Assembly (NCBI GenBank): GCA_049514555.1 | Contig: JBEKUY010000003.1 | Span: 62,001-126,000, forward strand | Reading direction: 5' to 3' | DNA length: 64,000 nt | Origin: JBEKUY01 sp049514555 | GTDB taxonomy: Bacteria > Acidobacteriota > Terriglobia > Acidiferrales > UBA7541 | Shown: piece by piece, positions 1 through 8,897 of the stretch | Numbering within the stretch: the first letter of the stretch is position 1 | Layout: every line of letters begins with the position of its first letter | Notes under the pieces: model-generated | Databases searched by the model: none | What the model saw: the letters and a program-made list of their open reading frames with translations, nothing else | Told to the model about the DNA's origin: nothing | Position numbers and translations under genes: made by a program

Positions 1-1
1 C

Positions 2-502
2 CAGGATCAGGCCGTTCAGGAATGGTTGAAGACCATCGCCTCGGCGGAATCGCTGCCCGAGCGCGGAATCGCGCTGGGAGAGAGATGGGCTTCCGAGCAG
101 GATGTCTACCTGCCTCTGGCGGGAGCGAAGTGGGTTCGGGAATCCACCTATCTGCGGAATGAGACGTGCCGGTCCGCGCCGAACGAGGCCGCCAGCGGCG
201 AAACCTGCGCGGTGATCCTGACGCGCAGCCTCTTGACGCGGAAGGGCAACCCCAAAGACGCTACGCCCCCCGAATATAGCCAACAGGGATTGCGATCCTC
301 GGGAACGGCGGAGGGCACCAGCGAAAACCTCAAGTACATTTCGCTCTCCACCGGACTCGTCGTGAGTATGACGCAGACCGCCGCGCAGAAGATGAACGTG
401 ACCGTTTCGCTGGCCGACGGAAGCAATGCAGTGAAGTACGATGCGGACGTGAAGACGGAGTCGCAATTGTCGCTGGTCTCCGAGTCGGCGGCGAAGCCCT
501 AA
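2..502 (+). CDS. Unknown protein, 3' end only (5' truncated by window edge)
   Basis: The reading frame is already open at base 2 and ends with TAA at 500-502, so only the last 166 codons of a longer gene are visible. The visible part is soluble, with no membrane segment, two cysteines and a Ser/Thr/Ala-rich end. I recognise no family motif. It lies 123 bp upstream of uvrB on the same strand, and codon use matches the GC-rich core genes. A TTG at 26 is the first start-like codon, but nothing supports it as a real start. Confidence 0.6.
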   Translation, partial: QDQAVQEWLKTIASAESLPERGIALGERWASEQDVYLPLAGAKWVRESTYLRNETCRSAPNEAASGETCAVILTRSLLTRKGNPKDATPPEYSQQGLRSSGTAEGTSENLKYISLSTGLVVSMTQTAAQKMNVTVSLADGSNAVKYDADVKTESQLSLVSESAAKP

Positions 503-625
503 GCCCGGGCGCTAGGCCATGCCGAGTCAGGGGCAGCCTGAACGCTGCGCTGACCGTATAATGAAAGATTCGGCGCTGGGGGATGGAGCCGCCGGAGCGC
601 CGTCGCCCATCGCTGAGAGTATTTC

Positions 626-2671
626 ATGGACTTCAAGCTCAACAGCCACTACCAACCGCGCGGGGACCAGCCCGAAGCCATCGAGCAGCTTGTCCGCGGG
701 CTTCAGAACGGCGAGAAGCACCAGGTGCTCCTCGGTGTCACCGGCTCCGGCAAGACCTTCACCATGGCCAAGGTGATCGACCGGTTGAACCGTCCGGCAT
801 TGGTGCTGGCCCACAACAAGACTCTGGCGGCCCAGCTCTTCCACGAGTTCAAAGGCTTCTTCCCGCAGAATGCGGTCGAGTATTTTGTCAGCTATTACGA
901 TTACTACCAGCCGGAAGCCTACCTGCCCGCGAGCGACACCTACATCGAAAAGGAATCGACCATCAACGACGAGCTCGATAAGCTGCGGATGAGCGCGACG
1001 CGCTCGCTCTTTGAACGCCGCGACGTCGTGATTGTCGCCTCGGTATCCTGCATCTACGGCCTCGGATCGCCGGAAACGTACTACGGCATGTTGGTGATGA
1101 TCGAAAAGGGGCAGCGCACCTCCCGCGAGGCGCTGCTGCGGCGGCTGGTGGATATCCAGTACGACCGCAGCGAAGACCTCCGGCGCGGATCTTTCCGCGT
1201 TCGCGGCGACACCATCGAGATTTATCCCACCTACGATGATTTCGCCTACCGCGTCGAGATGTGGGGCGACCAGATCGAAGTCCTCCGCCAAATCGATCCG
1301 TTGACCGGAGAAGTCCGCGCCGGAGCGGAAGACTTGCCTCGCCTGCCGGTCTATCCCAAGACGCACTACGTCTTGCCGGTGGCGCAGAAAGAGCGCGCCA
1401 TCACCGGAATCTATGAAGAGCTCGAATGGTGGAAGAGGGAACTCGAGAAGCAGGGAAAGTACGTCGAGGCGCAGCGCGTGACTCAGCGGACCCACTTTGA
1501 CATCGAGATGATGCGCACGATCGGCTATTGCCACGGCATCGAAAACTATTCGCGGCATCTTTCCGGGAGGCTGCCGGGCGAGGCGCCCCCGACGCTGCTC
1601 GATTACGTCCCGCAAGACTTCCTGATGTTCATCGACGAATCGCACCAGACGATGCCGCAACTGCACGGCATGTTTCACGGCGACCGTTCGCGCAAGCGGA
1701 CGCTGGTGGATTATGGGTTTCGCCTGCCGTCGGCCATGGACAATCGCCCGCTCACCTTCGAGGAGTTCGAGCACCGCATGAACCAGGTGATGTACGTCTC
1801 GGCCACGCCGGGGCCGTACGAGCTGACCAAGTCGGGCGGGATCGTGGTCGAGCAGGTGATCCGGCCCACCGGCCTCGTGGATCCCCAGGTGGAAGTCCGC
1901 CCGGTGAAGGGCCAGGTGGACGATCTGCTGGAAGAGATCCGCCTGCGGGCGGAGCGCAAGGAGCGGGTGCTGGTCACTACGCTCACCAAGCGCATGGCGG
2001 AAGACTTGGCCGAGTACTTCACCGAGACCGGGGTGCGCTGCCGCTACCTGCATTCCGAAGTGGAAACCCTCGAACGCGTGAAAATCCTGCGCGATCTGCG
2101 CCGCGGTGAGTTCGACGTGCTCATCGGCATCAACTTATTGCGCGAAGGGCTCGACCTGCCGGAAGTCTCCCTCGTCGCGATTCTCGATGCGGATAAGGAA
2201 GGCTACCTCCGCAGCGCCACCGCGCTCGTGCAGACCATCGGGCGGTGCGCGCGTCACATCGAGGGCCGGGCCATCCTGTACGCCGATGTCCGCACCGGCT
2301 CGATGAACCTGGCCATCGAAGAGACCAACCGGCGGCGCGCCAAGCAGGTCGCTTACAACCTCGAGAACGGCATCACCCCTCAGTCCATCGTGAAGTCCGT
2401 GGATATGGAGCTGGCGGCGATCGTTGAGGCGGATTACGTCACCGTGCCCGCGGAAGACTCGGCTCTCGACGAGTTGGCGGCGGACGTAACAAGCGAGGCG
2501 CAATTGCTCGAAATCATCTCCCGGATGGAATCGCAGATGCGCGAGGCGGCGAAGAAGTTCGAGTTCGAGCGCGCCGCGCAATTGCGCGACCGCATTAAGG
2601 CCCTCAAGCAGCGCGACCTGGGCGTCGTCCCCGCCGCCTCTTCCGCGGCTCCGGCCAGTGAGTCATCTTGA
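626..2671 (+). CDS. uvrB: Excinuclease ABC subunit UvrB
   Basis: Damage-verification helicase-like subunit of nucleotide excision repair; it is loaded by UvrA and recruits UvrC. The 681-residue length matches the family (about 670). Visible features in order: Walker A GVTGSGKT at residues 37-44; the Tyr-rich beta-hairpin that clamps DNA (YYDYYQPEAYLP, about 90-102); the Walker B/DEAH-like box IDESH near 338; the helicase C-terminal half with 'TIGRCARH'; and a C-terminal UVR domain (about 630-665) that contacts UvrC. The ATG at 626 gives the expected N-terminus. It appears to be a stand-alone gene; uvrA and uvrC are not in the window. Confidence 0.98.
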   Translation: MDFKLNSHYQPRGDQPEAIEQLVRGLQNGEKHQVLLGVTGSGKTFTMAKVIDRLNRPALVLAHNKTLAAQLFHEFKGFFPQNAVEYFVSYYDYYQPEAYLPASDTYIEKESTINDELDKLRMSATRSLFERRDVVIVASVSCIYGLGSPETYYGMLVMIEKGQRTSREALLRRLVDIQYDRSEDLRRGSFRVRGDTIEIYPTYDDFAYRVEMWGDQIEVLRQIDPLTGEVRAGAEDLPRLPVYPKTHYVLPVAQKERAITGIYEELEWWKRELEKQGKYVEAQRVTQRTHFDIEMMRTIGYCHGIENYSRHLSGRLPGEAPPTLLDYVPQDFLMFIDESHQTMPQLHGMFHGDRSRKRTLVDYGFRLPSAMDNRPLTFEEFEHRMNQVMYVSATPGPYELTKSGGIVVEQVIRPTGLVDPQVEVRPVKGQVDDLLEEIRLRAERKERVLVTTLTKRMAEDLAEYFTETGVRCRYLHSEVETLERVKILRDLRRGEFDVLIGINLLREGLDLPEVSLVAILDADKEGYLRSATALVQTIGRCARHIEGRAILYADVRTGSMNLAIEETNRRRAKQVAYNLENGITPQSIVKSVDMELAAIVEADYVTVPAEDSALDELAADVTSEAQLLEIISRMESQMREAAKKFEFERAAQLRDRIKALKQRDLGVVPAASSAAPASESS

Positions 2672-2919
2672 GGGATAGGCCCACTTGCGCCAACCGCAAC
2701 GTAGCGCCATCATGCGGTCCAGACGCGCATTAACAGGAAACTGAAGGCCCCAAACCAGATTGCCGCTGCTGCAGCTTACAACCGAGAATTAGAAGTTGAC
2801 AGGCTTGGACGTTAGAGAGTAGATAGCGACAGCAAAAGCCCGATTCGCAGTCAGGCACGCAATCTCTCACGATAAAGGAATCAGATTCCCTGTGTCGTAC
2901 AGAGATTCCAGAGGTCCAG

Positions 2920-3843
2920 ATGCCGGAAGATAATGCTGCGTTTAGAACTCGAATTGACACCACTCTGACTGAAGTGAAAACGCACCTCTTATATCACAGG
3001 CTCATTGGATGGGGAGCCATCGGAGTTTTTGCCGTAATCTTTGCCGGTTTCTTGACTTGGTATCTGCCTAAGGAATTGAAGGGGACGGAAGACTCAGTCA
3101 CTAAGAGTTTTCAAAACGAAATTGGTCCGATGAAGGCCCAATTGAAAGATTTGTCCGACAACCTCCAGAAGTTCATGTCGCTCCGCATCGGGGGGCTTAT
3201 TCCAGACGTCGAGAAGGCAAAGAATATCTCATCCCAACAGTTGTCAACGAACTTCCGGCAGACGAGTCTGCTGATCGACGCCGCTCTGAAAAGCCAAATA
3301 CCCGCCAATCCCGACTTACTGGCCACTTCGAGGATGAATCTAAGGTCCGTTTTGCAAAATGCGAAATTGTCATTGCCTGTGAGAAATGAAGGCATTTCCG
3401 CATTCGGTCACATCGATACTTACGTTGCATTCAGCAAGAATGCCTTGGGGAAAAACCCAATTGTCAGAGAAGTTCCGCAGGCGAAACCCACAAAGGCGAT
3501 GTTTGTAGTTTCCATTCCAATGACCTTTGCCGAGTTCACAGCATGGGACCCTGCGCGCCAAGGTATAGAGTTTGTGAACCTCCTCCCGGACTTCAATGGT
3601 AATGTCGTGGTCTATGACGTCGACGTCGATGGGTTTAAACAGGACATTAGCAGAGTAAAGTGGCTTAATGTGACCTTCAGAAACTCAGTTATAGATTACA
3701 AGAATGGCCCGCTCAATCTAGAGAACGTGACCTTTCAAGGATGCAAATTCAACTTTGGAACGGACGATACGAGCAAAAAGGCGTTGGCCGCAATCAATAA
3801 GGCTCAGGGTAAGCCAGTTACTATTCTCTCTGAATTTCTTTGA
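2920..3843 (+). CDS. Membrane-anchored protein of unknown function with a pentapeptide-like C-terminus
   Basis: 307 residues. The ATG at 2920 follows an AGAGGT ribosome site by 6 bases. One hydrophobic segment at about residues 31-50 (WGAIGVFAVIFAGFLTW) is followed by a helical, coiled-coil-like stretch (about 55-130). The last 90 residues contain alternating hydrophobic triplets (WLNVTF, NLENVTF, CKFNF) resembling a short pentapeptide-repeat or beta-helix strand. Base composition is clearly more AT-rich than uvrB, suggesting horizontal acquisition. I recognise no family; enzymatic function is unlikely from what is visible. Confidence 0.6.
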   Translation: MPEDNAAFRTRIDTTLTEVKTHLLYHRLIGWGAIGVFAVIFAGFLTWYLPKELKGTEDSVTKSFQNEIGPMKAQLKDLSDNLQKFMSLRIGGLIPDVEKAKNISSQQLSTNFRQTSLLIDAALKSQIPANPDLLATSRMNLRSVLQNAKLSLPVRNEGISAFGHIDTYVAFSKNALGKNPIVREVPQAKPTKAMFVVSIPMTFAEFTAWDPARQGIEFVNLLPDFNGNVVVYDVDVDGFKQDISRVKWLNVTFRNSVIDYKNGPLNLENVTFQGCKFNFGTDDTSKKALAAINKAQGKPVTILSEFL

Positions 3844-3935
3844 TGATCGGAATCTCGGGGCTGAGCCTACCAGTGGCCTTGACTGAAGCGTGCTGCACTG
3901 GCTCGGCCTTTATCAACTTGGTTAGGGCGGGTGGC

Positions 3936-4032
3936 CCGCACCCCATTTACTCTTTCCCCTTGACTGCATCTACCGATGAGAGGATACCACTGCTGCAAAA
4001 CACCGCGACGCATAGAGACGGGGGTGCGCCAT
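3936..4032. repeat. Direct repeat copy A (duplicated leader segment)
   Basis: About 95 bp are nearly identical to 4536-4632, exactly 600 bp away. The best-conserved part runs from TGACTGCATC at 3961 to GCGACG at 4010. Copy B is the region immediately upstream of the minus-strand gene starting at 4520. Copy A lies just past that gene's stop, as if a second leader had lost its gene. Confidence 0.75.
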
Positions 4033-4043
4033 CCGTTCGCCGT

Positions 4044-4520
4044 CTATCCCTTCAGAAATGGGTACAAAAGCCGTTCGAAAAATGACAGCGGACGAGCGAC
4101 AAAAAGGATTTCCCCTGCGACTACCTTGAAAAGGGTAGCGGAATTCTCAGACTTGGCTGTTGGCACGGGTCCCAGGATTCCTTTCCGAATCAGATCATCT
4201 GTGGAACCGAGTACTCCACAACCGCACTTCCAATGCGACCAATCCACACGAACCTGGGCTGAAAAGTGTACGGGCGGAGGTTCCGGAAGTCTAAAGTGCG
4301 CCTCGCCATTCACGTCGGTTTCGAGGCGTAAAGTAGCGTCGTACTTCGCCGGAGTCCTTTCGCCCTTCTCGTAGAGCAGAGAGACCGTGACGCTTTGCTT
4401 CTGCAGCGGATGTCCATTCGCTGCATTGATAACACGAACTGTTACTCCTTGAGCGAAGCAGGAAGGGCCAAGCAATAGCGGAAGAAACCAAACTAAGTAC
4501 TGGGAACAGCGCGTTTCCAT
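4044..4520 (-). CDS. Secreted protein with Ig-like/carboxypeptidase-regulatory-type fold
   Basis: 158 residues from the ATG at 4520; the frame is open further upstream, but the first 43 codons of that extension fall inside the duplicated leader. METRC...LVWFLPLLLGPSCFAQG is a clear signal peptide, with a lipobox-like or signal peptidase I end. The following 'VTVRVINAANGHPLQKQSVTV' and 'ETDVNGEAHFRLP' have the pattern of a carboxypeptidase regulatory-like beta-sandwich (two strands with NGxP and D-x-N/D-G-x-A turns). It is probably an exported binding or structural domain. The function is unknown and there is no obvious partner. Confidence 0.6.
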   Translation of the reverse strand: METRCSQYLVWFLPLLLGPSCFAQGVTVRVINAANGHPLQKQSVTVSLLYEKGERTPAKYDATLRLETDVNGEAHFRLPEPPPVHFSAQVRVDWSHWKCGCGVLGSTDDLIRKGILGPVPTAKSENSATLFKVVAGEILFVARPLSFFERLLYPFLKG

Positions 4521-4535
4521 ATCTTCTCCGATGGT

Positions 4536-4632
4536 CCGAGCCCCCTTTGCTCTCTCCTCTTGACTGCATCCACCGATGAGAGGATACCACTGTTGCAAAA
4601 CACCGCGACGTACAGAGACGAGCGTGCCCCAC
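4536..4632. repeat. Direct repeat copy B (leader of the 4044-4520 gene)
   Basis: Second copy of the about 95-bp repeat described at 3936-4032. It lies directly upstream of the ATG at 4520 (minus strand), so it probably carries that gene's promoter and 5' leader. Confidence 0.75.
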
Positions 4633-4679
4633 GCGTCGGTTCTACACATGGGGGCGTCAAACGTCCTGCAAAAGCCCCT

Positions 4680-4958
4680 TTAGCCCTTAAAAATGATCCA
4701 GACGAGGAGTGCAAAAGAAGCGAACATCAAGATCTCGCATGTCCTGACTGCCAGGAGCCACCGGCTCTCCGGGTATAGTGCTCGATATTGTTTCTTGATC
4801 CGACTGCTCCACCCGAAGTATCCGACCCGCTGATCCTCGGGGAGTTTTTGGTTGATCTTGCCGATCATGACCAACGCCAGCATGTTCAAAATCACGGCAA
4901 AACCGCCACCTATCAGTCCAACCAATATGGCTCTAACGGGAACACCAAGCAGTTGCAT
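4680..4958 (-). CDS. Small two-helix membrane protein, unknown
   Basis: 92 residues with hydrophobic segments at about 9-33 (VRAILVGLIGGGFAVILNMLALVMIG) and 72-90 (CEILMFASFALLVWIIF), separated by a basic, Trp/Tyr-containing loop. Typical of an integral inner-membrane protein with both termini on the same side. No family is recognised. It is transcribed toward the 4044-4520 gene, but that gene has its own leader repeat in between. Confidence 0.5.
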   Translation of the reverse strand: MQLLGVPVRAILVGLIGGGFAVILNMLALVMIGKINQKLPEDQRVGYFGWSSRIKKQYRALYPESRWLLAVRTCEILMFASFALLVWIIFKG

Positions 4959-5009
4959 AATTATCTCAAGAAACTAGCACACCCAATCGTCTGGTCCGAA
5001 CGCGGCGCG

Positions 5010-5155
5010 CCCCGCCTGTCGCTCTGGTCCCGAATGATACCGTTGCACTGCCCTGGGCGATCTGCGTCAAGCTGCTGTCGTTGTCGTAGAAGTAATTCAC
5101 CACGGTCTGGCCAGCGACCGTCATCGTTTGCCCGCAGCCTGCCAGATCGTACGCC
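5010..5155 (-). pseudogene. RHS/YD-repeat protein remnant
   Basis: The minus-strand translation of this stretch reads like a single RHS repeat: 'YDLAGCGQTMTVAGQTVVNY' followed by 'FYDNDSSLTQIAQGSATVSF'. This is the YD-repeat pattern of large secreted RHS toxins. The pattern degenerates on both sides and no start exists, so this is a leftover fragment of a deleted rhs gene. Confidence 0.55.
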
Positions 5156-5201
5156 CTTGTTGGAGAAGTTCATCGCGGCTGCGTGATATGCTGGCACGAC
5201 G

Positions 5202-6101
5202 ATGACGCGAGTGGTGGCGATTGTCGGTGCGGGGCGCGTTGGACGCGCTTTCGGTAAGCGATTGCGGGAGCTTGGCTGGCGCGTGGGCTCAGTGATCACG
5301 CAATCGGAAGCCACTTCTCGCGCGGCGGTGCGGGCCATCCGCGGCGGGCAGCCGCATGCTTCGCTGACGCGACAAGTGCTTGCGGCGGACTTGGTGCTGA
5401 TCGCGGTCCCCGATCGGATGCTCGGCGAAGTAGCCACAGCGCTGGCGGGGATCGGCGGCGAGGAGTGGCGCGGCAAGATCGTGTTGCACACGAGCGGGGC
5501 CCTCGACTCGTCTCCCCTTGAGCCTCTCAAGCAACTCGGAGCGGCGACAGGCTCGTTGCATCCGCTGCAAACGTTCAGCGGAAGAAACGCGCCGTCGCTC
5601 GAGGGCGTGGTCTTTGCCGTGGAAGGCAGCCCCGCGGCGCTTCGCGCCGCCCGGCAAATCGCTCGTGCCCTGGGAGGAACCGCGGCGCAGGTCGACGGGC
5701 GGCAAAAGCCTGCCTATCACGCGGCAGGTGTGTTTGTCGCGGGCCACGCGCTGGCGCTGGTCGAGGCCGGGACGCGGATGCTGGTTTCGCTGGGGTTCTC
5801 GCGGCGACAAGCGGGCCGGGCATTGTTGCCGCTCGTTCGGCAGACGCTCCGGAATTTCGAGCTTTTGGGGGCAGGCGCGGCATGGACCGGCCCTCTGGCG
5901 CGCGGCGACTACGAAACCATCGCACTGCACTTGGCGGCGCTCGAGGAGTTTCCTCCCGAATACCGCCAGGCGTACGAGGCGTTGAGCCGGCTTGGCGCTC
6001 GAGTCCTCGCGCGGGAGCCGGAAAAGGCCTTGGCTGCCCTCGATGCCGTGTTTGCGAAGACGCCGGCGCCGCGTCTGCACAAGGGAGGAGAGAAGCATTG
6101 A
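5202..6101 (+). CDS. Rossmann-fold protein with DUF2520 C-terminal domain
   Basis: 299 residues. The N-terminal NAD(P)-binding signature VAIVGAGRVGRAFG (about 5-18) starts a Rossmann domain resembling F420-dependent NADP reductases and ProC. The C-terminal half has the helical DUF2520 pattern, including 'HPLQTF' near 126 and 'KPAYHAAGVFVAGHALALVEAG'. It is likely a dehydrogenase or reductase of unknown substrate. Its TGA (6099-6101) overlaps the TTG start of the next gene, so it is co-translated with the M16 peptidases. Confidence 0.9.
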   Translation: MTRVVAIVGAGRVGRAFGKRLRELGWRVGSVITQSEATSRAAVRAIRGGQPHASLTRQVLAADLVLIAVPDRMLGEVATALAGIGGEEWRGKIVLHTSGALDSSPLEPLKQLGAATGSLHPLQTFSGRNAPSLEGVVFAVEGSPAALRAARQIARALGGTAAQVDGRQKPAYHAAGVFVAGHALALVEAGTRMLVSLGFSRRQAGRALLPLVRQTLRNFELLGAGAAWTGPLARGDYETIALHLAALEEFPPEYRQAYEALSRLGARVLAREPEKALAALDAVFAKTPAPRLHKGGEKH

Positions 6102-7423
6102 GCGAACGGCAAATTCCGATCGAGAGCATGGCGCTCGACAACGGGTTGCGTGTGGTGATTTCGCCGGAGCGGTCGGCGCCGGTTGTCACCGTTGGCGTGT
6201 ACTACAACATCGGCTTTCGTCTCGAGCCGCGCGGGAAAAGCGGGTTCGCCCATCTGTTCGAGCACATGATGTTTCAGGGCTCGGCGAACGCGCCGAAGAT
6301 GGCCCACATCAAGTTGATCAATTCTTCCGGCGGCGTGCTGAACGGCTCCACCCACTACGACGTCACGAATTATTACCAGGCCGTGCCGTCGAACGCACTC
6401 GAGCGCGTGCTCTGGCTCGAAGCCGACCGCATGCGCGCCCTGAAGGTGGACGACGAGAACCTGCGCAACCAGCGCGATGTCGTCAAGGAAGAAGTCCGCG
6501 TCAACGTCCTTAACCAGCCGTATGGCGGATTTCCCTGGCTCGATTTGCCGCCGGTGGCCTACCGCAACTGGCCGAACGCCCACAACTTCTACGGCGACTT
6601 CGCCGATCTTGACGCCGCCACGCTCGCAGACGTGCAGGCTTTTTTTCGCATGTACTACGCGCCGAATAATGCCGTGCTGTTGATCCTCGGCGATGTCGAG
6701 CCGGCGCAAGGCTTCGCGCTGGCGAAAAGATATTTTGCGGATATTCCCGCGGGCGCGGCGCCGCGCTTCGCCGATTCGAGCGAGCAGGAGCAGACCGAGG
6801 AACGCCGCGGGACCGTCGAAGAGAAATTCGGAACGTTGCCGGCGGTCGCGATTGGATTTCATGCGCCGCGCCGCCGGACCGCGGACTGGCATGCCATGGC
6901 CTTGCTGGACCAGGCCCTGCACGGCGGCCGCGTGGGACGAATCTATCGGGAGTTGGTGCTCGAAAAGCAGATCGCGGTGGATGCCGAAGGCGGAATCCAC
7001 TATCCCATGGGCGATATCTTCGATTACAACGGGCCGACCCAGATGGTGACGCGGCTCATGCACAAACCGGAATACACGGCCGGGCAGACGATTGCGGCTT
7101 TCGACGCGGTGATCGCCCAGGTGCAGGAGAAAGGCACCGGCGCGGAGGAACTCGAGCAAGTGAAAGTGAAATTCCGCTCGGATTATTTCTCGGCGCTGGA
7201 AGGCGGCCATGGCGGATACATGCCCAAGTACGGGCTGATGCATTTATTGGCGTGCTTCACGCTCTTCGACAATGAGCCGCAGCTTGTGAACACGATCCTG
7301 GAAGGTTTTCTTGAAGTGAAACCCGAAGACTTGCGCGGCGCAGCGCAGAAGTATCTGCTGCCGGCGCGGCGAGCGATCGTGGTGCGGCAACCGGTGCGCC
7401 GAAACAGGCAGGAGGCGGCCTGA
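6098..7423 (+). CDS. M16 family zinc peptidase, catalytic subunit
   Basis: 441 residues from TTG 6098, chosen because GGAGGAG lies 8 bases upstream and the start overlaps the preceding stop; the longer frame upstream merely shadows the DUF2520 gene. The inverted zinc motif HLFEH is at residues 52-56, and the downstream Glu ligand is in KEE about 75 residues later (131-132), so it should be active. The usual two homologous alpha/beta M16 domains follow. No signal peptide is seen from this start. It is immediately followed by a second M16 gene lacking the zinc motif, the arrangement of heterodimeric processing-peptidase-like enzymes. Confidence 0.95.
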   Translation: MSERQIPIESMALDNGLRVVISPERSAPVVTVGVYYNIGFRLEPRGKSGFAHLFEHMMFQGSANAPKMAHIKLINSSGGVLNGSTHYDVTNYYQAVPSNALERVLWLEADRMRALKVDDENLRNQRDVVKEEVRVNVLNQPYGGFPWLDLPPVAYRNWPNAHNFYGDFADLDAATLADVQAFFRMYYAPNNAVLLILGDVEPAQGFALAKRYFADIPAGAAPRFADSSEQEQTEERRGTVEEKFGTLPAVAIGFHAPRRRTADWHAMALLDQALHGGRVGRIYRELVLEKQIAVDAEGGIHYPMGDIFDYNGPTQMVTRLMHKPEYTAGQTIAAFDAVIAQVQEKGTGAEELEQVKVKFRSDYFSALEGGHGGYMPKYGLMHLLACFTLFDNEPQLVNTILEGFLEVKPEDLRGAAQKYLLPARRAIVVRQPVRRNRQEAA

Positions 7424-8829
7424 TGGCGACACTCTCCTCGAAGAGTCCACAGAGTCCGCCGGCCGGGCCCGCATCTTTCTCCAATGCCGCGCCACCGCTC
7501 GATCAAGAGCGGCCGGTTGTTTGGCCCGCACGGACGCGCACGAAGCTCGGCAACGGGCTCGAAGTCGTCCTGGTGGAGCATCACGCCATTCCGAAGTTCA
7601 CGGGGGAGCTGTTTTTCCGCAGCGGAAATGCGGCCGTCGCTGAGCGCGCCACGGGACTCGCAACGATCACCGCCGCGGTAACGCGCACGGGCACCGCGCG
7701 CCGCGCGAGCCGCCAGATTGAAGAAGATTTGCGGCGCATGGGCGCCGATCTTTCGACCAGCGCGGGAGCGGACACAAGCGCGATCGCGTTTGCAGGCCTC
7801 GCGGAGTTTGCCGATGGATTGCTGGGTCTGGTGAGCGAGTTGGCGCGTGAAGCCTCGTTTCCCGAGGCGGAGTTCGAGCGCGAGCGGCGGCAATTGTTGG
7901 AGGAAGTGCGCATCGAGCGCACCACCCCTGGGTTTCTGGCCGGCGAACGCCTGCGCAAAGTACTCTTCGGCGCACATCCTTACGCGCAAGTGTCGCCGAC
8001 GGAAGCGCAGGTGGCCGCGTACCGCCTCGAGGAGTTGGCGGAAACTTATCGCGCGGCGTACCGGCCGGGAAACGCCCTGCTGATTCTGCTGGGTGATTTT
8101 CGCGCCGCGGAAATGCTCGCCCGAATCGAGAGCATTTTCGGCAATTGGAGGGGAGAGAAGCCGGAAGCGCGCAGCACGGTGGCCCCCCCGGCGCTGCATG
8201 GGAGACGCGTCTACCTGGTGGACCTGCCGGGAGCGGTGCAGGCGCAGATACTGGTGGGGTGCCACTCCATCACGCGGAAGCACCCGGACTGGATCCGGCT
8301 GGGGTTGGCGAACGCGATCTACGGCGGGGCATTCAACTCGCGCCTGGTGATGAACATTCGCGAGGCGAAGGGTTACACGTACAGTCCTCGGAGCAGCGTG
8401 AGCGCGTTGCGCGAGCACGGATACTTCTCCATTCACGGGGCGGTACGGAACGACGTCGTGGCCGCAACGCTCGCGGAGATGTTCTACGAGCTCGACCGCA
8501 TGCGCGCGCTGCCCGTGCCGGAAGACGAGCTGGCCGATGCGCGGAACTATTTGAGCGGCGTCTTCTCACTCGGACTCGCGACGCAGGACGGGCTGCTCGG
8601 CCAGTTGGCGACCGTCTATCTGAACGAGTTGCCCGAGGATTACCTGGAAAAGTATCGCGAACGAGTGCGCGCTCTCACCGCGGACGAAGTGCTGGCGGCG
8701 GCGAGGACGTATTTCGATTCCGCGAACGCGCAGGTCGTGGTTGTCGGCGAGCGGAAAGCGGTGGAGTCGCAAGCGGCGTTGTGGGGCGAGATGGAAGTGT
8801 TTGACGCGCAGGGGAACCGCGCGAGCTGA
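7423..8829 (+). CDS. M16 family peptidase-like protein, non-catalytic partner
   Basis: 468 residues; the ATG shares one base with the upstream stop (TGATG). It has the M16 fold landmarks ('GLATITAAVTRTGT', 'GNALLILLGDF', and 'INIREAKGYTYS'-like 'MNIREAKGYTYSPRS' near 310), but the HxxEH zinc motif is replaced at the equivalent place by LATIT. It is therefore predicted to be the inactive subunit that forms a clamshell heterodimer with the preceding peptidase. The first 30 residues are Pro/Ser-rich rather than a clear signal peptide. Confidence 0.92.
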   Translation: MATLSSKSPQSPPAGPASFSNAAPPLDQERPVVWPARTRTKLGNGLEVVLVEHHAIPKFTGELFFRSGNAAVAERATGLATITAAVTRTGTARRASRQIEEDLRRMGADLSTSAGADTSAIAFAGLAEFADGLLGLVSELAREASFPEAEFERERRQLLEEVRIERTTPGFLAGERLRKVLFGAHPYAQVSPTEAQVAAYRLEELAETYRAAYRPGNALLILLGDFRAAEMLARIESIFGNWRGEKPEARSTVAPPALHGRRVYLVDLPGAVQAQILVGCHSITRKHPDWIRLGLANAIYGGAFNSRLVMNIREAKGYTYSPRSSVSALREHGYFSIHGAVRNDVVAATLAEMFYELDRMRALPVPEDELADARNYLSGVFSLGLATQDGLLGQLATVYLNELPEDYLEKYRERVRALTADEVLAAARTYFDSANAQVVVVGERKAVESQAALWGEMEVFDAQGNRAS

Positions 8830-8897
8830 GAACAAGAGGCGGCGCGCCGATCGCGAGAATTGTTGTTGTGTTATGTACGTAGTATGGGCATAATCCT

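Noticed and set aside
527..2053. 508-codon open frame antisense to uvrB
   Set aside because: Purely a shadow of a GC-rich gene; the UvrB frame contains all family motifs and the antisense translation is Arg/His/Pro-biased.
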